Shown piece after piece: positions 20,990 to 32,893 of a DNA stretch of 64,000 nt. A model generated the notes under the pieces. The model worked only from the letters and a program-made list of their open reading frames with translations. It was not told the origin of the DNA and did not search any database. This DNA comes from Cytospora piceicola (Eukaryota > Ascomycota > Sordariomycetes > Diaporthales > Cytosporaceae), in assembly GCA_023375675.1 (NCBI GenBank), contig JALQBC010000019.1, positions 558,001-622,000 on the forward strand, written 5' to 3'. A program made the position numbers and the translations under genes. The first letter of the stretch is position 1. Each line of letters starts with the position of its first letter.

Positions 20990-22321
20990 ACCTCAAGCAT
21001 GACGAACAAGAAAAAGTATGGACAACCCGCCGTGGGTGTCCTAGCAGAGATCAGGGAGGACTCCAACTTAAAGGGCGAGAGCCAGAATTACCAGGCCAGG
21101 TCTGGCCAATCTCTTATAACTGGAGTGGCCGTCGATGAGGCGTCCTTGGCTGCAGGCCACTGGGCAATTCCAGGGTTGGGGCGATTAAGTTTGACCTGTT
21201 ATCGTTCGTGCTCCGCGTAAAAAAAAGGAAATCAAATTACCATTGGGTAGGATAATATTGGCGGGGAAGGGTAATTGCAGGAAACAGATATGCCGATACC
21301 GATGGAGATTCCAGATTGCTGCCCAGGTGATTCCCGGCATATGGAAAAGACAGTGCTACAGTACAGTACTGTGTACCCTGTGTGCAAGCGCTGGGACGTT
21401 GGGGGGCCGACGAGGTCCAAAAAGGCTGCTGATGATGTAATTTTAGCTCTGAGACGGAAGGATTGGTCGTCATAAGAGACTGGTACATTGTAAGGACATA
21501 CAATACACCTGGGCATACAACAACATACATGTACCTACCTACCTGGACACCTACCTACCTAGGTACTTAGGTATCTAGGTACGTATTGTATTAGTACTGT
21601 AGATGTAGCCTGTTTGGGGCCAGGCCAAGCCACAATGATGGTCGCTATCAAAAGAGACCGGAAGCTCATTGTTCTCTTGTACAGTAAAGACCCAGAATAA
21701 AAATGGGTGGGAAGACTCGAGGTTTCCCGATACGGAAATCCATGTACCGTATAGACTGGAGTACAGTACGCTACTGTGATACGGTCCGTAGTCCTTACAC
21801 AGTACCTAGACCCCTGTCATCCAGCAGCCCGGTTCAGTGTGGGGTCAAGATCGTCATGTCACGGTGAAGCACGGACCACAAGCATCTTAATTCCACCAAC
21901 CCTTGCAGGCTTGCAGCAGAGAGGCGTGATGCACCTCATTCTCACGTTCCGTCACTCCACCGTTTCCAGGTTACAACTACGTCATTTCGACGCCGTTACA
22001 TCAACCACTCACCATTTTCTGAGAGCCTTCAAAGTCTGCCGCCTCCAAAAAGCACAAGGTACCGGTATGTGCAAGGTAGGTATGTCAGGCATCAGGGAAC
22101 AAGCAGAGCCAGGGAGAGCGAGTAAGAACGACTATATAGTGTACCAGTAGCCAATATCATCATCTGATTTCCTCTCCTCTTGTGACACCATAACCTACGT
22201 CTTCCATTCCATACCCCTCTTGAATCTCTGTAACCGCAAACATCATCGTACTCACCCCTCACATCACGCCTTGTTCTGTTACGGAACCACAAACAATCAA
22301 ACGAACACAACCAGATCCATA
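20990..22321. other. Divergent promoter region
   Basis: 1.3 kb between head-to-head genes. It contains a run of CCTACCT/AGGTA motifs at 21531-21581. No coding region recognised. 22190-22321 is probably the 5' UTR of the small gene that follows. Confidence 0.6.
21531..21581. repeat. ACCTACCTAGGTA motif run
   Basis: Successive copies (GTACCTACCTACC, CCTACCTACCTAGGTAC, TTAGGTATCTAGGTAC) form overlapping palindromes similar to those at 6.9-7.7 kb and 57.4-57.6 kb. Confidence 0.75.
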
Positions 22322-22888
22322 ATGTCTCGATCAAGAGCACCCGTCTTCCTCGGCCTTGCCGCCGCCGGTGGTGTTGGCTACTACCTCTACGGAGCTGGAG
22401 GAAACGCCAAGGTTGCTGAGAAGCAGTTCGAGGGTACGCAAATTCCTAGCTACTACACAATCACCACTCCCCTATTATTGTTATCACCATCTTCATAACC
22501 ATCGCCCTCAGTGTGCTGACTTCATATCGCCGAAACAGCCGACGTTCACAGGGGTGCCGCAAAGGCCAAGCACGAGCTGCCCGGTCGCGGCAAGCAAGCC
22601 GAGAAGGAGTTGGCGGTATACGGCAAAGAGGCTGGCGCCAAGTTGGACGAGACTGTAAGTAATCCCCTGTCAAGAACATTCCTATACATCCCGGTATGCT
22701 AACAACACCGTCCACAGGTTGCCAAGTCCCAGGCCGAGCTGCACAAGGCGAAGGTCGAGGCTGAGGCATACGCACATGATGCCAAGGCCGCCACGCTGAA
22801 GGAGATCGACCAGTTTGACAAGAAGGTCGAGGAGGGCGCGTCCAAGGCTAAGAGCGATATTTCCAGCTGGTTCGGTGCGAAGAAATAA
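22322..22888 (+). CDS. Calcofluor-white-hypersensitive-type small protein
   Basis: Three exons, 22322-22433, 22539-22654 and 22718-22888, give 132 residues. Introns of 105 and 63 nt carry branch points CTGAC and GCTAAC. The protein begins MSRSRAPVFLGLAAAGGVGY, a basic start followed by a short Gly/Ala hydrophobic segment that may be a membrane anchor or mitochondrial signal. Then come amphipathic Lys/Ala/Glu helices (VAEKQFEADVHRGAAKAKHE, LPGRGKQAEKELAVYGKEAG) ending SDISSWFGAKK. I recognise this as the small ascomycete family usually annotated as calcofluor white hypersensitive protein; the biochemical role is unknown. It resembles LEA-like or apolipoprotein-like helices. It is divergent from the DysF gene and convergent with Prp1. 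Confidence 0.8.
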
Positions 22889-23171
22889 GGGGAGGCAGTG
22901 CGTAGCGTACGAGATATGATGAACGGCGTTTGTTTTCCTCGGTCCGGGTCTTTTGGGTTTTGGGTCAACTTCTTTACACGGACAAATCTATATTCCCGGT
23001 CAATAATGGGTCGACGAATGCTTTAATTCCTCTGATTACGTTTTCCATTTCCATTTGAATTCGACGCATCCCTTCCGGGCTATATCTCGTAGGATCTTGA
23101 GATTCCATTCTGGCAACGCCATCTCCGAAACAACAGCACTCTAGGACCATACTCCATTCCAACGCCCCTTC

Positions 23172-26060
23172 CTAATTTGGCAGTACAGCCGTGACCAGCT
23201 TGAGAACAGTCTCAGTGTTCGCCTTTGCGTTGCACGGGTCTTTGGCGATAGATTGCCAGTACTCTCCGTGCCGCGGGTCATTGCTCACACACTTGCTCAC
23301 CACCTCCTGTCTCTTCTCTTCGGTGCCGTGCTGCAGCAAGAACTTGTAATACCACGCCCACGAGTCACCAACATCCCCATCCAGCACGATGGCCTTCTCG
23401 AACCAGTTCTGTGCCCGGTCCAGCTTGCGTTCCAGCCAGAAGATCCGCGCCACAGCCACAAACAGTATAGGGTCGTTCTCTACCTCCTTGATGGCCTGCA
23501 ACGCAAGGGGTTTTCGTTGCGTCCGCTGCTCGAGGTGCCAGATGCGCTCGGACCAGAGCAGGCCTGACTTGGGCATCTCCTTGAGCGCGGAGGCCATGAG
23601 GTTCTTGGCCTGCGCCATATTGCCAGCCCTCCGCTCCACGCGGATGAGCTCGGTCCACAACTCCGGACTCTTCGGCGCCGCGGTCCTTGCCCGGTCGAGG
23701 ACACTCCTCGCCTTGACGATCGCGCCGGCCTTCTCCTCCAGCCTGCTGTACAGTATCCACAACGGTACACTCTTCGGGCAAGCCTTGACACCAATGCTGT
23801 ACGCATTCCGCGCCGACGCAACCTGTCCCTTGTCCTCGTAAATCTGTCCCTTGAGCATGTGCAGCTTCGCGCTCGCAGGGAAGCGCAAGAGTGCGTCCCC
23901 TACCAGCTCGAGTGCTGCATCTTCATTGCCCTGCTGTCGCTCGAACACCACTGACCTCATGAAAACGCGATCTATGGGGGCCTTTTCCCGGGCTGTCTTG
24001 AGGACCTCGCGCGCCTGATCGGTGAAGCCGTGGTCGGACTCCAGCTTGACCGCCGCCAGCCAGATGTCCTCGTTGTAGGGGTTCTGATGGGAGGCCTCGC
24101 CGAGGACTCTACGCGCTTCGTCCAGTTCGCCTACCAGCAGTCTCTCCTTGGTGCGCATGAGCCAGAAGATTTCGGAGTGCGGACATGCCTCTGTTGCCTT
24201 TTTAAGGACGTTCCAGAGGGCCTCTCTGCTGCCGTGATTCCGCTCGAGGTCCACTGCTGCCAGCCAGACGGTTTTGCTCGTGGGGAATACGCGGAGTGTA
24301 TAGGCGTAAATTGCCCGAGCGGTCTCGTATCTACCGCGCGCGATGGACATCTTGGCATCTTCCATCCATGTGTCCTTGCGATCGTCGTCTTCGTCTAGGC
24401 CCCAGCCTAGAGTCTCCTGGACAATGCTTGCACAGGTGAGTACGGCGCCTTCCCCTTCGCACTTCTCGGCTTCTCCGATCCATTCTTCCCGCTTTGGCAT
24501 GGCGCCCTCCTTCGCCAGGGCCAGGACGGCACGCTTCATCATGTTGACCTTGCTGTCGCCCAACTGCTCCATGAGACGTGCACCGGCAATCCAGATCTCG
24601 TGGCTCTGGGGGTTTGCCTTTTGCGCCTTTTGGATGATCTTCCTGGCATTGCTCGGTTTCTCCAGATGTGCCAGGGCCAGCCACAGCTCGACAGAGTTCG
24701 GAATCTCTTCCACCGCCTTTGCGAGCAGCAGTCGCGCATCCTCAGGGTCTTCCTCCAGGTTCACAGCCTCTTTCCACAGCATTTCACTCTTTGGTATGTG
24801 GAGAAGTGCTTGCCGGATAACCTTTTTCTTTGACCTTGGGTCGGTCTCGAGTTTCATCGCCTCAACCCAGAGCCGCACCGACTTGTTATTTGCCTTGATG
24901 GCATCGGCTGCAATAATTTTGGCATTACGGCTCTCGTTGAGCCGGATGTTCTCCAACCATAGATCTTCCGACCGAGGGTTCTTTACACAGCCTTTGGCTA
25001 TCAGATTCCTCGCCGCCACGACCTTCCCTGCCAGCTCCTCGACACGACTTGCAGCGATCCACGCAGGTGGGTGCAGAGGGTTGGACTCGTACGCAGACTT
25101 TAACAGCTTACGCGCAAAGTCCACATCTCCTACGCTGACCTCTGGTATCTCTCCAGCCCTGGCCATGGAGGTCAAATAGCCCTTCGGATCAACAGTCGTC
25201 GAAGTTCCCACCGACGTCGCTGTCCCGCTGCTCTGGCTCGCCTGGTCAAGTCTGGCCTGAAGCACCTTGTCCCTGGCAGCACCAATCTTCGCAAAATTGG
25301 TCATAGAGCCGTCCTTCGCCTCGCCGCCTTCGTCAGCTACCGAAGTGCCCATTTCGCCAGCGTCGCGGGCGGCTGCGAGGACCGAGTCGGGTACGGCATA
25401 GAATCTCTGTCGGCGGGCTTCTCGTTCTCGCTTCGTCTTTCCGGTCATGTCTTTGACGTCGGGGAGGCTGGCCCATTCTTCGTCGGTCACGGACCCGAGT
25501 GCTCTCTTCAGGTCTGCGAATTGCTGCTGAATCTTGGGGTTCTTGCGCTCGTATTCGGCGATCTCTTCGTTCTCGCGTGATTCCCTGTGTAGAGAGAAAG
25601 ATGTGTCGGTATGCTGCTCATCTACCATGGACGATAAATCGTTTGCTTGATGAAGACAAGATTTTACAAAGATGGGGCAGGATGAGGGGCGTAGTGACGC
25701 AAGTTGGACTAACCTTTGTTTCTGGCGACGTCTGGCCATCTTCTCGTCTACCTCTTTCCATATGCGATCGGCCTCCTCATCGTCCTTCTCGTAGATGCCG
25801 CCGGCGAACAGACCAACCTCATTGTCGGGGTCCTGATACCGAGCTTCGGCCTCATCGTCGCCGCCGCCACCCTCCTTTGCTTCAGTAAGACCGAGTTGTT
25901 CGGATCGTTTTTTTATGGCAGATGAGATCTGTTCCTCGCTAGGGCCATCGCGCGCAGGTCCGAGGTCAGATCGTGTTGTGAAACCGACGGCACCTCGGCC
26001 GATACCTGCAACATAGTTCTCAGGAGCCGGTTGGCTCAAAAAGTCCCGACGGCTGGCCAT
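23172..26060 (-). CDS. prp1: Pre-mRNA splicing factor Prp1/Prp6 (U4/U6.U5 tri-snRNP)
   Basis: Exons 26060-25714 and 25584-23172 give 919 residues. The N-terminus (MASRRDFLSQPAPENYVAGI, then GRGAVGFTTRSDLGPAR) and the run YQDPDNEVGLFAGGIYEKDD, then ADRIWKEVDEKMARRR, then NPKIQQQFADLKRAL are the PRP1_N domain. From about residue 250 to the end are repeated HAT (half-TPR) units such as NPRSEDLWLENIRLNE, IPNSVELWLALAHLEKP, NPYNEDIWLAAVKLESDHGF and APKSPELWTELIRVERRAG. The protein bridges U5 and U4/U6 snRNPs in the nucleus. The 129-nt intron (25585-25713) is a multiple of three with no stop, so an unspliced reading adds 43 residues. I remove it because the junction MARRRQKQR-ESRENEEIAEYER matches the family. 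Length is normal. Confidence 0.95.
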   Translation of the reverse strand: MASRRDFLSQPAPENYVAGIGRGAVGFTTRSDLGPARDGPSEEQISSAIKKRSEQLGLTEAKEGGGGDDEAEARYQDPDNEVGLFAGGIYEKDDEEADRIWKEVDEKMARRRQKQRLVQLASLRPSSCPIFVKSCLHQANDLSSMVDEQHTDTSFSLHRESRENEEIAEYERKNPKIQQQFADLKRALGSVTDEEWASLPDVKDMTGKTKREREARRQRFYAVPDSVLAAARDAGEMGTSVADEGGEAKDGSMTNFAKIGAARDKVLQARLDQASQSSGTATSVGTSTTVDPKGYLTSMARAGEIPEVSVGDVDFARKLLKSAYESNPLHPPAWIAASRVEELAGKVVAARNLIAKGCVKNPRSEDLWLENIRLNESRNAKIIAADAIKANNKSVRLWVEAMKLETDPRSKKKVIRQALLHIPKSEMLWKEAVNLEEDPEDARLLLAKAVEEIPNSVELWLALAHLEKPSNARKIIQKAQKANPQSHEIWIAGARLMEQLGDSKVNMMKRAVLALAKEGAMPKREEWIGEAEKCEGEGAVLTCASIVQETLGWGLDEDDDRKDTWMEDAKMSIARGRYETARAIYAYTLRVFPTSKTVWLAAVDLERNHGSREALWNVLKKATEACPHSEIFWLMRTKERLLVGELDEARRVLGEASHQNPYNEDIWLAAVKLESDHGFTDQAREVLKTAREKAPIDRVFMRSVVFERQQGNEDAALELVGDALLRFPASAKLHMLKGQIYEDKGQVASARNAYSIGVKACPKSVPLWILYSRLEEKAGAIVKARSVLDRARTAAPKSPELWTELIRVERRAGNMAQAKNLMASALKEMPKSGLLWSERIWHLEQRTQRKPLALQAIKEVENDPILFVAVARIFWLERKLDRAQNWFEKAIVLDGDVGDSWAWYYKFLLQHGTEEKRQEVVSKCVSNDPRHGEYWQSIAKDPCNAKANTETVLKLVTAVLPN

Positions 26061-26869
26061 CGTCTGTGATGTTGATATGGTGTTGGGTGTAAATTTATTT
26101 GGAGAGCCGCTCTAAGAACGAACGGATTAAACAATCAAGTGGCGACCGGCGACCGGCGCTGATTGGTCGCCAGCTCCTGGACTGTCAGGTGTACCACTAG
26201 CCCGCATATGGGTACGTACCTAGGTGCCTTTGTACCTGCTCAGGTGCCCAGGTGGTGCGGGCCGTAGCGGAGCTTGGACCACTTCAGACGACATCTGCAC
26301 TTAAGATCTGGTAACCGAAATCTGGTATCGGAAACATTGATGAATACTGGGCACACACATAGTAGGTGGATGAAATTCAAGTCCGTTTTCACCCCGTGTC
26401 AATCCTAGATGGTATCATATGCAACTTACAAAGTCTACAGTATCCTGTTCCCTGTCGATGTCTAGATGGATTTGACTTGTCGGTACTTCGCCTACCATTT
26501 TGGACCCCAATGTTAGGGCAGCTAGATCTTCTTACGTATGTGCAACCCTCAGCCTGGGTTTAGAAGTATATTTATGGTATTTCTCTTGAGTTCTCGGCTT
26601 CTGCAGGGGTAATCAGCCAAGTGGCTATGCCGTGCCGTCAAGGAAACCACTGCTTTGGGGGGGGGGGACATGAAACCGTCAAGCGCCTTCCTCGGGCCCC
26701 CTTTCAAACTGTCGCCATCATCAGCTAGCCTGATGGATGCTGGCTGTGGTCAGCTGGAAATGAGAACAAGAAGGGGAAAAGGCCCAGCAATGATATCTCA
26801 ATAGTTCAAGGTCTCATTTGCTCCCACATCATCTCAGTCCTCGCCTCTCCTACGTCTGCATACTCGACC
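26061..26869. other. Divergent promoter region between prp1 and the membrane protein gene
   Basis: Contains an 11-G run at 26657-26667 and a GTACCTAGGTGCC motif at about 26216. No coding sequence recognised. Confidence 0.55.
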
Positions 26870-27737
26870 ATGGCAGCAAAGTGCTACGACATCGATGATA
26901 ATGAAGACCCCGACTTCACCCCGTGCTGGGAGAGCACTAACGGCAAAGCGGTACCCTGTTGCTATGCTAACAGCGACATGTGCGCCAGCAACGGTCTCTG
27001 TGTGACTACAAACGACGCCAGCAAGAGGCGTACTCCTTACTTCATCTATGGATGTACAGGGTTGGGCTGGACTAACGGCTCCATACCGGGCTGCCCTACA
27101 ACTATCTGTCTTTCTAGTATGTGAACTCAAAATGGGGGTCTCCGCGATACTCAGATCTGACGTTGTATCAGCCGGAGGCACTGGCGTGAAGCCCTGTGGA
27201 AACAGCCTCTACTGTTGCTACGGGTTCACGGACTGCGATTGCGACAATTCCACGCAGGTCTTTTCTCTCGACCCAGTCCGTATCGTCACGAGCTTGGCGC
27301 TTGCGACCAGCGCGACGGGAATAGCAACCATAAACCAGGCAAGTTATACGACGGCGACGGCGTCCTCATCCTTGGTTTTGTCTTCCAGCGTCACGCAGGC
27401 CACGGCGACTCCGTCGTCATCCTCAGGTACAACCAGCAATGTCGCTATTGGGCTCGGCGTAGGGCTTGGCGTCGGCATACCACTCTCTCTATTTGCTCTC
27501 GGTGTCCTGTGGCTTTTAAAAAGATGGTATGGGCAGACACGTACTGCCGGCTCGGGCACAGCGGTTGGCCAGAGCACAGGTGGAAGAGTCGGCTCGCAAA
27601 GTTACGGCTATCCGGGGATGGCAGTGAAGGCGGAACTGGAGAATCAGCCGAAGGTGGAGCTACCGGGTAACAGAGGAGTAGAGCTCCAGTCCGGGTCAAT
27701 AATACCGTGGGAGCTTGCAGGCCAGAGCAATAGGTGA
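26870..27737 (+). CDS. Cys-rich single-pass membrane protein, unknown function
   Basis: Exons 26870-27116 and 27172-27737 give 270 residues. The 55-nt intron has donor GTATGT, an ATCTGAC branch and acceptor ATCAG. The ectodomain has a Cys pattern typical of a large fungal surface family: CYDIDD, TPCWEST, VPCCYANSDMCASNGLC, YGCTGLG, PGCPTTIC, then KPCGNSLYCCYGFTDCDCDN. A Ser/Thr stretch (TTATASSSLVLSSSVTQATA) leads to one transmembrane helix at about 165-190 (VAIGLGVGLGVGIPLSLFAL), followed by a basic stop-transfer KRW and a Pro/Gly-rich cytosolic tail. No cleavable signal peptide is visible from ATG 26870; an unseen upstream exon could supply one. Probably a plasma-membrane protein; ligand unknown. 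Confidence 0.75.
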
Positions 27738-29826
27738 TGGCGGCGGGCGTGGCTTTTGGGTAGTAAATATCGTCTTATGGTCGGGAAGACCAGGGCTTGA
27801 GGACGGCCTACAGCCGAGTCTCGACAGGTAGTTACCATGCTACCGGCCCGAAACCGTTTGTCCGCCTTGACGCCTTGAATGGGAGAGATGAAGGTAGGGA
27901 ATTGTTGGTTTGGTCCTTTCAAGTTCGACGCCCAGTCCAATTGATATGGTCAAACTCCTTCTTGCATCCACGGACCCGGTAATTGCGGTACTAAAGGGTA
28001 TCATGCCGGACTTTCTTTCTTCGAACCCTTTGCAAATGATACTTTCTTGTTCAACCGTTGGTATTCTTGCTACCTACTACCTAGGTAGTTATGTAGGCAC
28101 TATAGTATTTACTGTATGTTAGCATTTGACACCCGTCTCACTTTTCAGTTATTCAGTACCTACCTGCGTAGGTAGTGAAGGCAGCAACCACGGATAGGAG
28201 GTGGTGGACTCCCAACGGTGGGGCTCCGGATATTGAGATACTCGAGCATATTGTCTGATTGAAGCCAAGTTTCCAAGTCCTGGAGAAGTATAAAGGTATT
28301 CATCATAACCTCCTTGTTGTACGGCTGTACACAGTACTTAAGCCATACGCAGGCAGATAGCGTAGCTGGAGGCCGAGGTCTTCCATGTCGATACGTCATT
28401 TTGCAGATGCTGGGACTCAGATGTACTAGAGAAAAACATCCTTCAGGGTCTAGACCTGCACTAGATTGGCCGAGGCTGGAGCAGCTTGTCGAGCTTGGCA
28501 GAGGTATCTTGGGGGTACCTGCGCTAAGAGGCACAGGCCAGATTGGGGACAAGCGCATGCCCCAGTGTGCCCAAGCTATAGCCACATTTCAGTAGCAGGG
28601 AACACGCGACATCATACTGACTCTGCCTCCCTTCCGCACCTGGACCTGGGACTGGCTAGTTTTCGAACCTTTGCAGCACTCGTCGCATGCACCAATTGCA
28701 GTATTATTCAGGTGGAAACTGATAGCATACCAGAGGTACCATACTCAAGTACCTATGGTATGTATGTTTGTCTATTTGCCTGTTTATCGTGCATGAAGCA
28801 ATTCTGCTCTCGGGCCTTTTTTTGTAGTCTTTGTAGTAGGGGCCTCTGGGCAGTTGGAGTTCAGTGGCTGTACCATTGATTGACCGGATGGCAGGCATGG
28901 TTCCCCCAGGTTCCTGGTTCCAGGTAGCTATCTTAGTGGGTGGGGACTACCTACGCAGCTACTGTCGTACTTGCACAGTGCACACCTCATCATCTGGCCC
29001 CTCTACAGAAGCTCTATAATAGGCTCAGCTGGTTCAGTAAACACCTGGCAAAGCTGCAGTAGCTACTGTACAGTGCTGTAATCTGATCTATATCCTGGTG
29101 CAGATACCCCGCTTTACCCTGTCCTTATTCTCTCTCACTCCGTCACTCTAGTCTTTACGGCCCTCAGTCACATAGCGTATCTGGAGAGCGCCGACAAAGG
29201 ACGGCAAGCAAAATCCTGCATCATCCAGTTCCCCTAAGCATAGGTAGCGAGAGACCGACCGAGGGCGCAACACGCTGAGACCAACTTCGCCTCTTTTTGC
29301 CCACCTCCACCCCTTCAACCTTCCCACCTGCCCACCTCTCCCTCCTCCCCACCACCAGATCCAAGCCAGCAAAGCACTAGCACAAACAAAACACCTACTT
29401 AGGAAGTAGGTAGTTGGTCGACATCATATCCATCCCTTCTCCGACAACCAAAAGTCAGTCAAGTCAGTGAGTGCCCATGTTCCCCTCCCCCATTCCACCT
29501 GCCAAACCTACCAAAACCTACCCGCCCAACCTGTCCACCTGACCAATCCCTGGGTGCTACTACTGCCAGAACCAGACCTTCTAGAACCCCAAATCAACCA
29601 TCCTCGAATTCTAACTCGACCCGAAGATAGACAAAAGGAAAACTCTGAAAAACTCTACCTTTTCGGTCCATATCAACTCAACCCAAACCTGAAGCTACTT
29701 CTCGCAAATCGCAATTCCATCCTATCCCACCCCATCCCACCACCTGTTCGCTGTGCCCCACGGCGGCCTCGTTGCGGTCAATATCCCACCTCCGTTCTAC
29801 TTCATTACCCTCCATATCGCTGCGCC
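27738..29826. other. 2.1-kb intergenic and long leader of the PP2C gene
   Basis: No convincing coding frame. CCTACCTAGGTAG-type motifs are near 28071-28095, 28158-28175 and 29390-29412. From about 29300 the plus strand is C/A-rich and low in G, as in fungal 5' UTRs. Confidence 0.55.
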
Positions 29827-31866
29827 ATGGGTCAAACACTCAGTGAGCCAGTTGTCGAGAAGGTCAGTCTATATCCCAAGTCTACAACATCATTCCGTGC
29901 CCCTCCCTTGTTACCTCCTGTCTTTTGCAAAGACGCACCGCGACCTCCGCGGGTCGGTACCTGCCGCTCCAGATGGGATCGTGCGCCGCACACTCCGTCC
30001 TACCACGACATGCCGTGATGACAGCTTCACTTTCCTGCCACGGCGACCCGTTCTACCCACATTCCTACTATCTCAATTTCAACAGAGAGGCGTACTGCTT
30101 CTCTCCTGTGAATAACCATATCATCGAGGTCTGGCACCCGCAACCTACTGACACGACCCCCTCACTAGACTTCCGAGAATGGCGCAGATACCCGCCTGAT
30201 GTACGGTGTGTCGGCCATGCAAGGTTGGCGCATTAGCATGGAGGATGCCCATACAACCGTCCTCGACCTTCTCGCTTCGAACCCCGAGGCTGCCAAGAGC
30301 CATCCCCAGAGGCTCTCCTTCTTCGGAGTCTTCGACGGCCACGGTGGCGACAAGGTAGCCCTCTTCACTGGCGACAACATCCACAACATCATCGCAAAGC
30401 AAGACACGTTCAAGGCGGGAAACTATGAGCAGGCGCTCAAAGACGGCTTCCTCGCAACCGACCGCGCAATACTCAACGGTACAATTGACCTGCTATCTCT
30501 GGGGATATCGGTGAGGGGCACGTGGCTGACAAACATTTCTTGGAGCAGACCCCAAGTATGAGGAGGAGGTTTCTGGCTGCACAGCCTGCGTCGGTCTCCT
30601 TACGGACGACAAGATTTACATCGTCAGTGGTTCTGCCCGCTCTTCCGGTTATCTACGTACGCTGACAGCAGGGTTCCACTAGGCCAATGCAGGAGACTCC
30701 AGAAGTGTCTTGGGTGTCAAGGGTCGCGCAAAACCCCTCTCTTTCGACCACAAGCCTCAAAACGAAGGTCCGCATCCCATTCGCCGGATGTTCCTCTCCA
30801 TAACGGATTACACATGAGCGGGTTTACTGACTTGGTGAACACAGGCGAGAAAGCAAGAATCACTGCGGCTGGTGGCTTTGTCGACTTCGGGCGTGTGAAC
30901 GGCAACCTCGCTCTATCCAGAGCCATTGGTGACTTCGAGTTCAAGAAGAGTGCCGAGCTTGCTCCCGAGCAACAGATCGTGACCGCCTACCCCGATGTCG
31001 TTGTGCATGAGCTTGCTGACGACGATGAGTTCCTGGTCATTGCCTGTGACGGTATGTTTCGATTTATATCAAGTACAAACCAACCTGGACAAACTGCCGA
31101 CTGACTATGTAAACGTCCAGGTATCTGGGACTGCCAATCCTCCCAGGCCGTCGTCGAGTTTGTTCGACGCGGCATTGCCGCTAAACAGGATCTGGAAAAG
31201 ATCTGCGAAAACATGATGGACAACTGCTTGGCTTCGAACTCGGAGACCGGCGGTGTTGGTTGTGACAACATGACCATGGTCATTATTGGTTTCCTGAGAG
31301 GCAGGACCAAGGAGGAGTGGTACGAGGAGATCGCTAGGCGGGTTGCCAACGGTGACGGTCCTTGCGCTCCACCTGAATATGGTACGCGACCCGCGGAGAA
31401 GTCTTGATGCCCTGTTTGTGGCTGCATTCCCATCATGTTCTGCCTTTGTATGTTCTTGAGAGGACACCCTTGGACTAATCGTTATTGGTATTTAATAGCC
31501 GAGTTCCGAGGCCCTGGTGTCCATCACAATTTTGATGACAATGACAGTGGTAATGACTACGACAACGATTCCTCCAATAAAGGCAAGTCCTTTGGCGTTG
31601 GCGGATACCGCGGCCGAGTAATCTTCCTTGGCGACGGAACGGAGGTCCTGACCGATTCCGACGATACAGAAATGTTCGACAACACCGAGGAGGACAAGGA
31701 TGTCGCCAACCAAGTGTCCAAGGGCTCATTGTCCGGTAACACAAAGGACGAGAGTGACAACGAAGTCATTGGCTCCCCCGTTACTCCCGAGAAGCTCGAC
31801 CCGAACATGGAACTTGGCGCGAAGGCAAGCGAGGGCTCAAAGGCGGACGAGAAGAAGCAGGCCTAG
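29827..31866 (+). CDS. PP2C-type Ser/Thr protein phosphatase (Ptc2/Ptc3-like)
   Basis: Seven exons: 29827-29862, 30169-30478, 30549-30622, 30683-30767, 30845-31051, 31121-31381, 31499-31866, giving 446 residues. All phases close. Exon 1 encodes only MGQTLSEPVVEK, an N-myristoylation-like start. Catalytic motifs follow in order: YGVSAMQGWRISMEDAH; FFGVFDGHGGDKVA with the metal-binding Asp; SGCTACVGLLTDDKIYIANA and GDSRS; KPLSFDHKP; ARITAAGGFVDFGRVNGNLA, then LSRAIGDFEFK; DDEFLVIACDGIWDC; and GCDNMTMVII. These give Mg/Mn-dependent dephosphorylation. Ptc2/3-type enzymes downregulate stress MAPK and DNA-damage signalling (family knowledge). The C-terminal 120 residues are acidic and disordered. 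The first intron (306 nt) is long for this genome; other introns are 60-117 nt. Confidence 0.95.
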
Positions 31867-32893
31867 ATGCACCGACCTCTCCGGCCGTCTTGCAGAGATA
31901 GCCGACGCGATTTGTATCGGTAACGTCCTCGAATCGCGGACGACATGGCGACGAAATAGATCGACGGCAAGTTCCCTTGGTCTGGGCTCGCCTTTTTAGA
32001 CCCCACTTTTGACGATGCCCGCTTCTACGACATGACATTTGAACTGCGGTTCGGAACGACTTTGGACGAACTGATTTCTAGGGCTAGAGGGTTACTGCAT
32101 TTGATGGTTTGGTGTGTGTATGCGAGGAGTCATGTATCATGTGTGAATGTGAAACGGGATGAACGGACGGACGGACGATGGGTCTGCATGGACCTGCGAA
32201 GCAGTGGAAAGGGGTTCATGCTGGAGCGACGGAGGGAGGGAGGAAGTACATTGTTGCCATAATGATTTCGCGGGAAGAAGCACAACGGAAGCACATATAT
32301 CCCTTGCCAGTCGTCAGCCCTACCTACAGCGTTTGTGGGTAACAATTACAGGAGAGTGTGAAAGACGGACAAGACAGCCTGGGCCCCTGGATGCGATGAT
32401 GTGGGACATATGGATACAACATATTGGTGTTGGTTCAAAACGGCACACGAGGGCTCCCATCCGTTCCATCTGGCAGCTGAGTAGTACATTCAGGGCAGAT
32501 CAAGCCTGGGGACTTGTTGGTTGCTGACAATCTGCCACCAACGGCCTCATTCACTGCCGCCCTATGTCAAATCTGCCAGTCAAACTTGCATCAACACTGG
32601 GCCATCGACTCCAAAAGCGCACATTGTCTGGCCTTGCTCGAGAATCGCTACTAGAGTAGATACCCGGGTTCCTCTCCCCGTCCCGCCCGTTACCGCGAAT
32701 CAGGTACCATCTCTGTCGTCCAAGCTCTTATCGGCATGCCTGTGACTCTAGCTTTCCGGCATCAGGGGCGAGCGAGACCGGTCCAGGTTCATGGCACAAT
32801 GCACTTGTGCTATGCCGCACAATAACACTCCAAGCTTCCCGAACACGCAGATGACTTCTCCGAACCTGACTTAGGCGAATATTGCGCAAAGAG
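31867..32893. other. Intergenic 3' flank, nothing recognised
   Basis: Probable 3' UTR of the phosphatase followed by about 800 bases without a credible frame. Contains a short GGAC-rich run (GGACGGACGGACGA) near 32165. Confidence 0.5.

Noticed and set aside
25585..25713. Treating the 43 residues inside the prp1 frame as real coding sequence
   Set aside because: It has GT..AG ends with a polypyrimidine-rich acceptor, and removing it gives the expected family junction.
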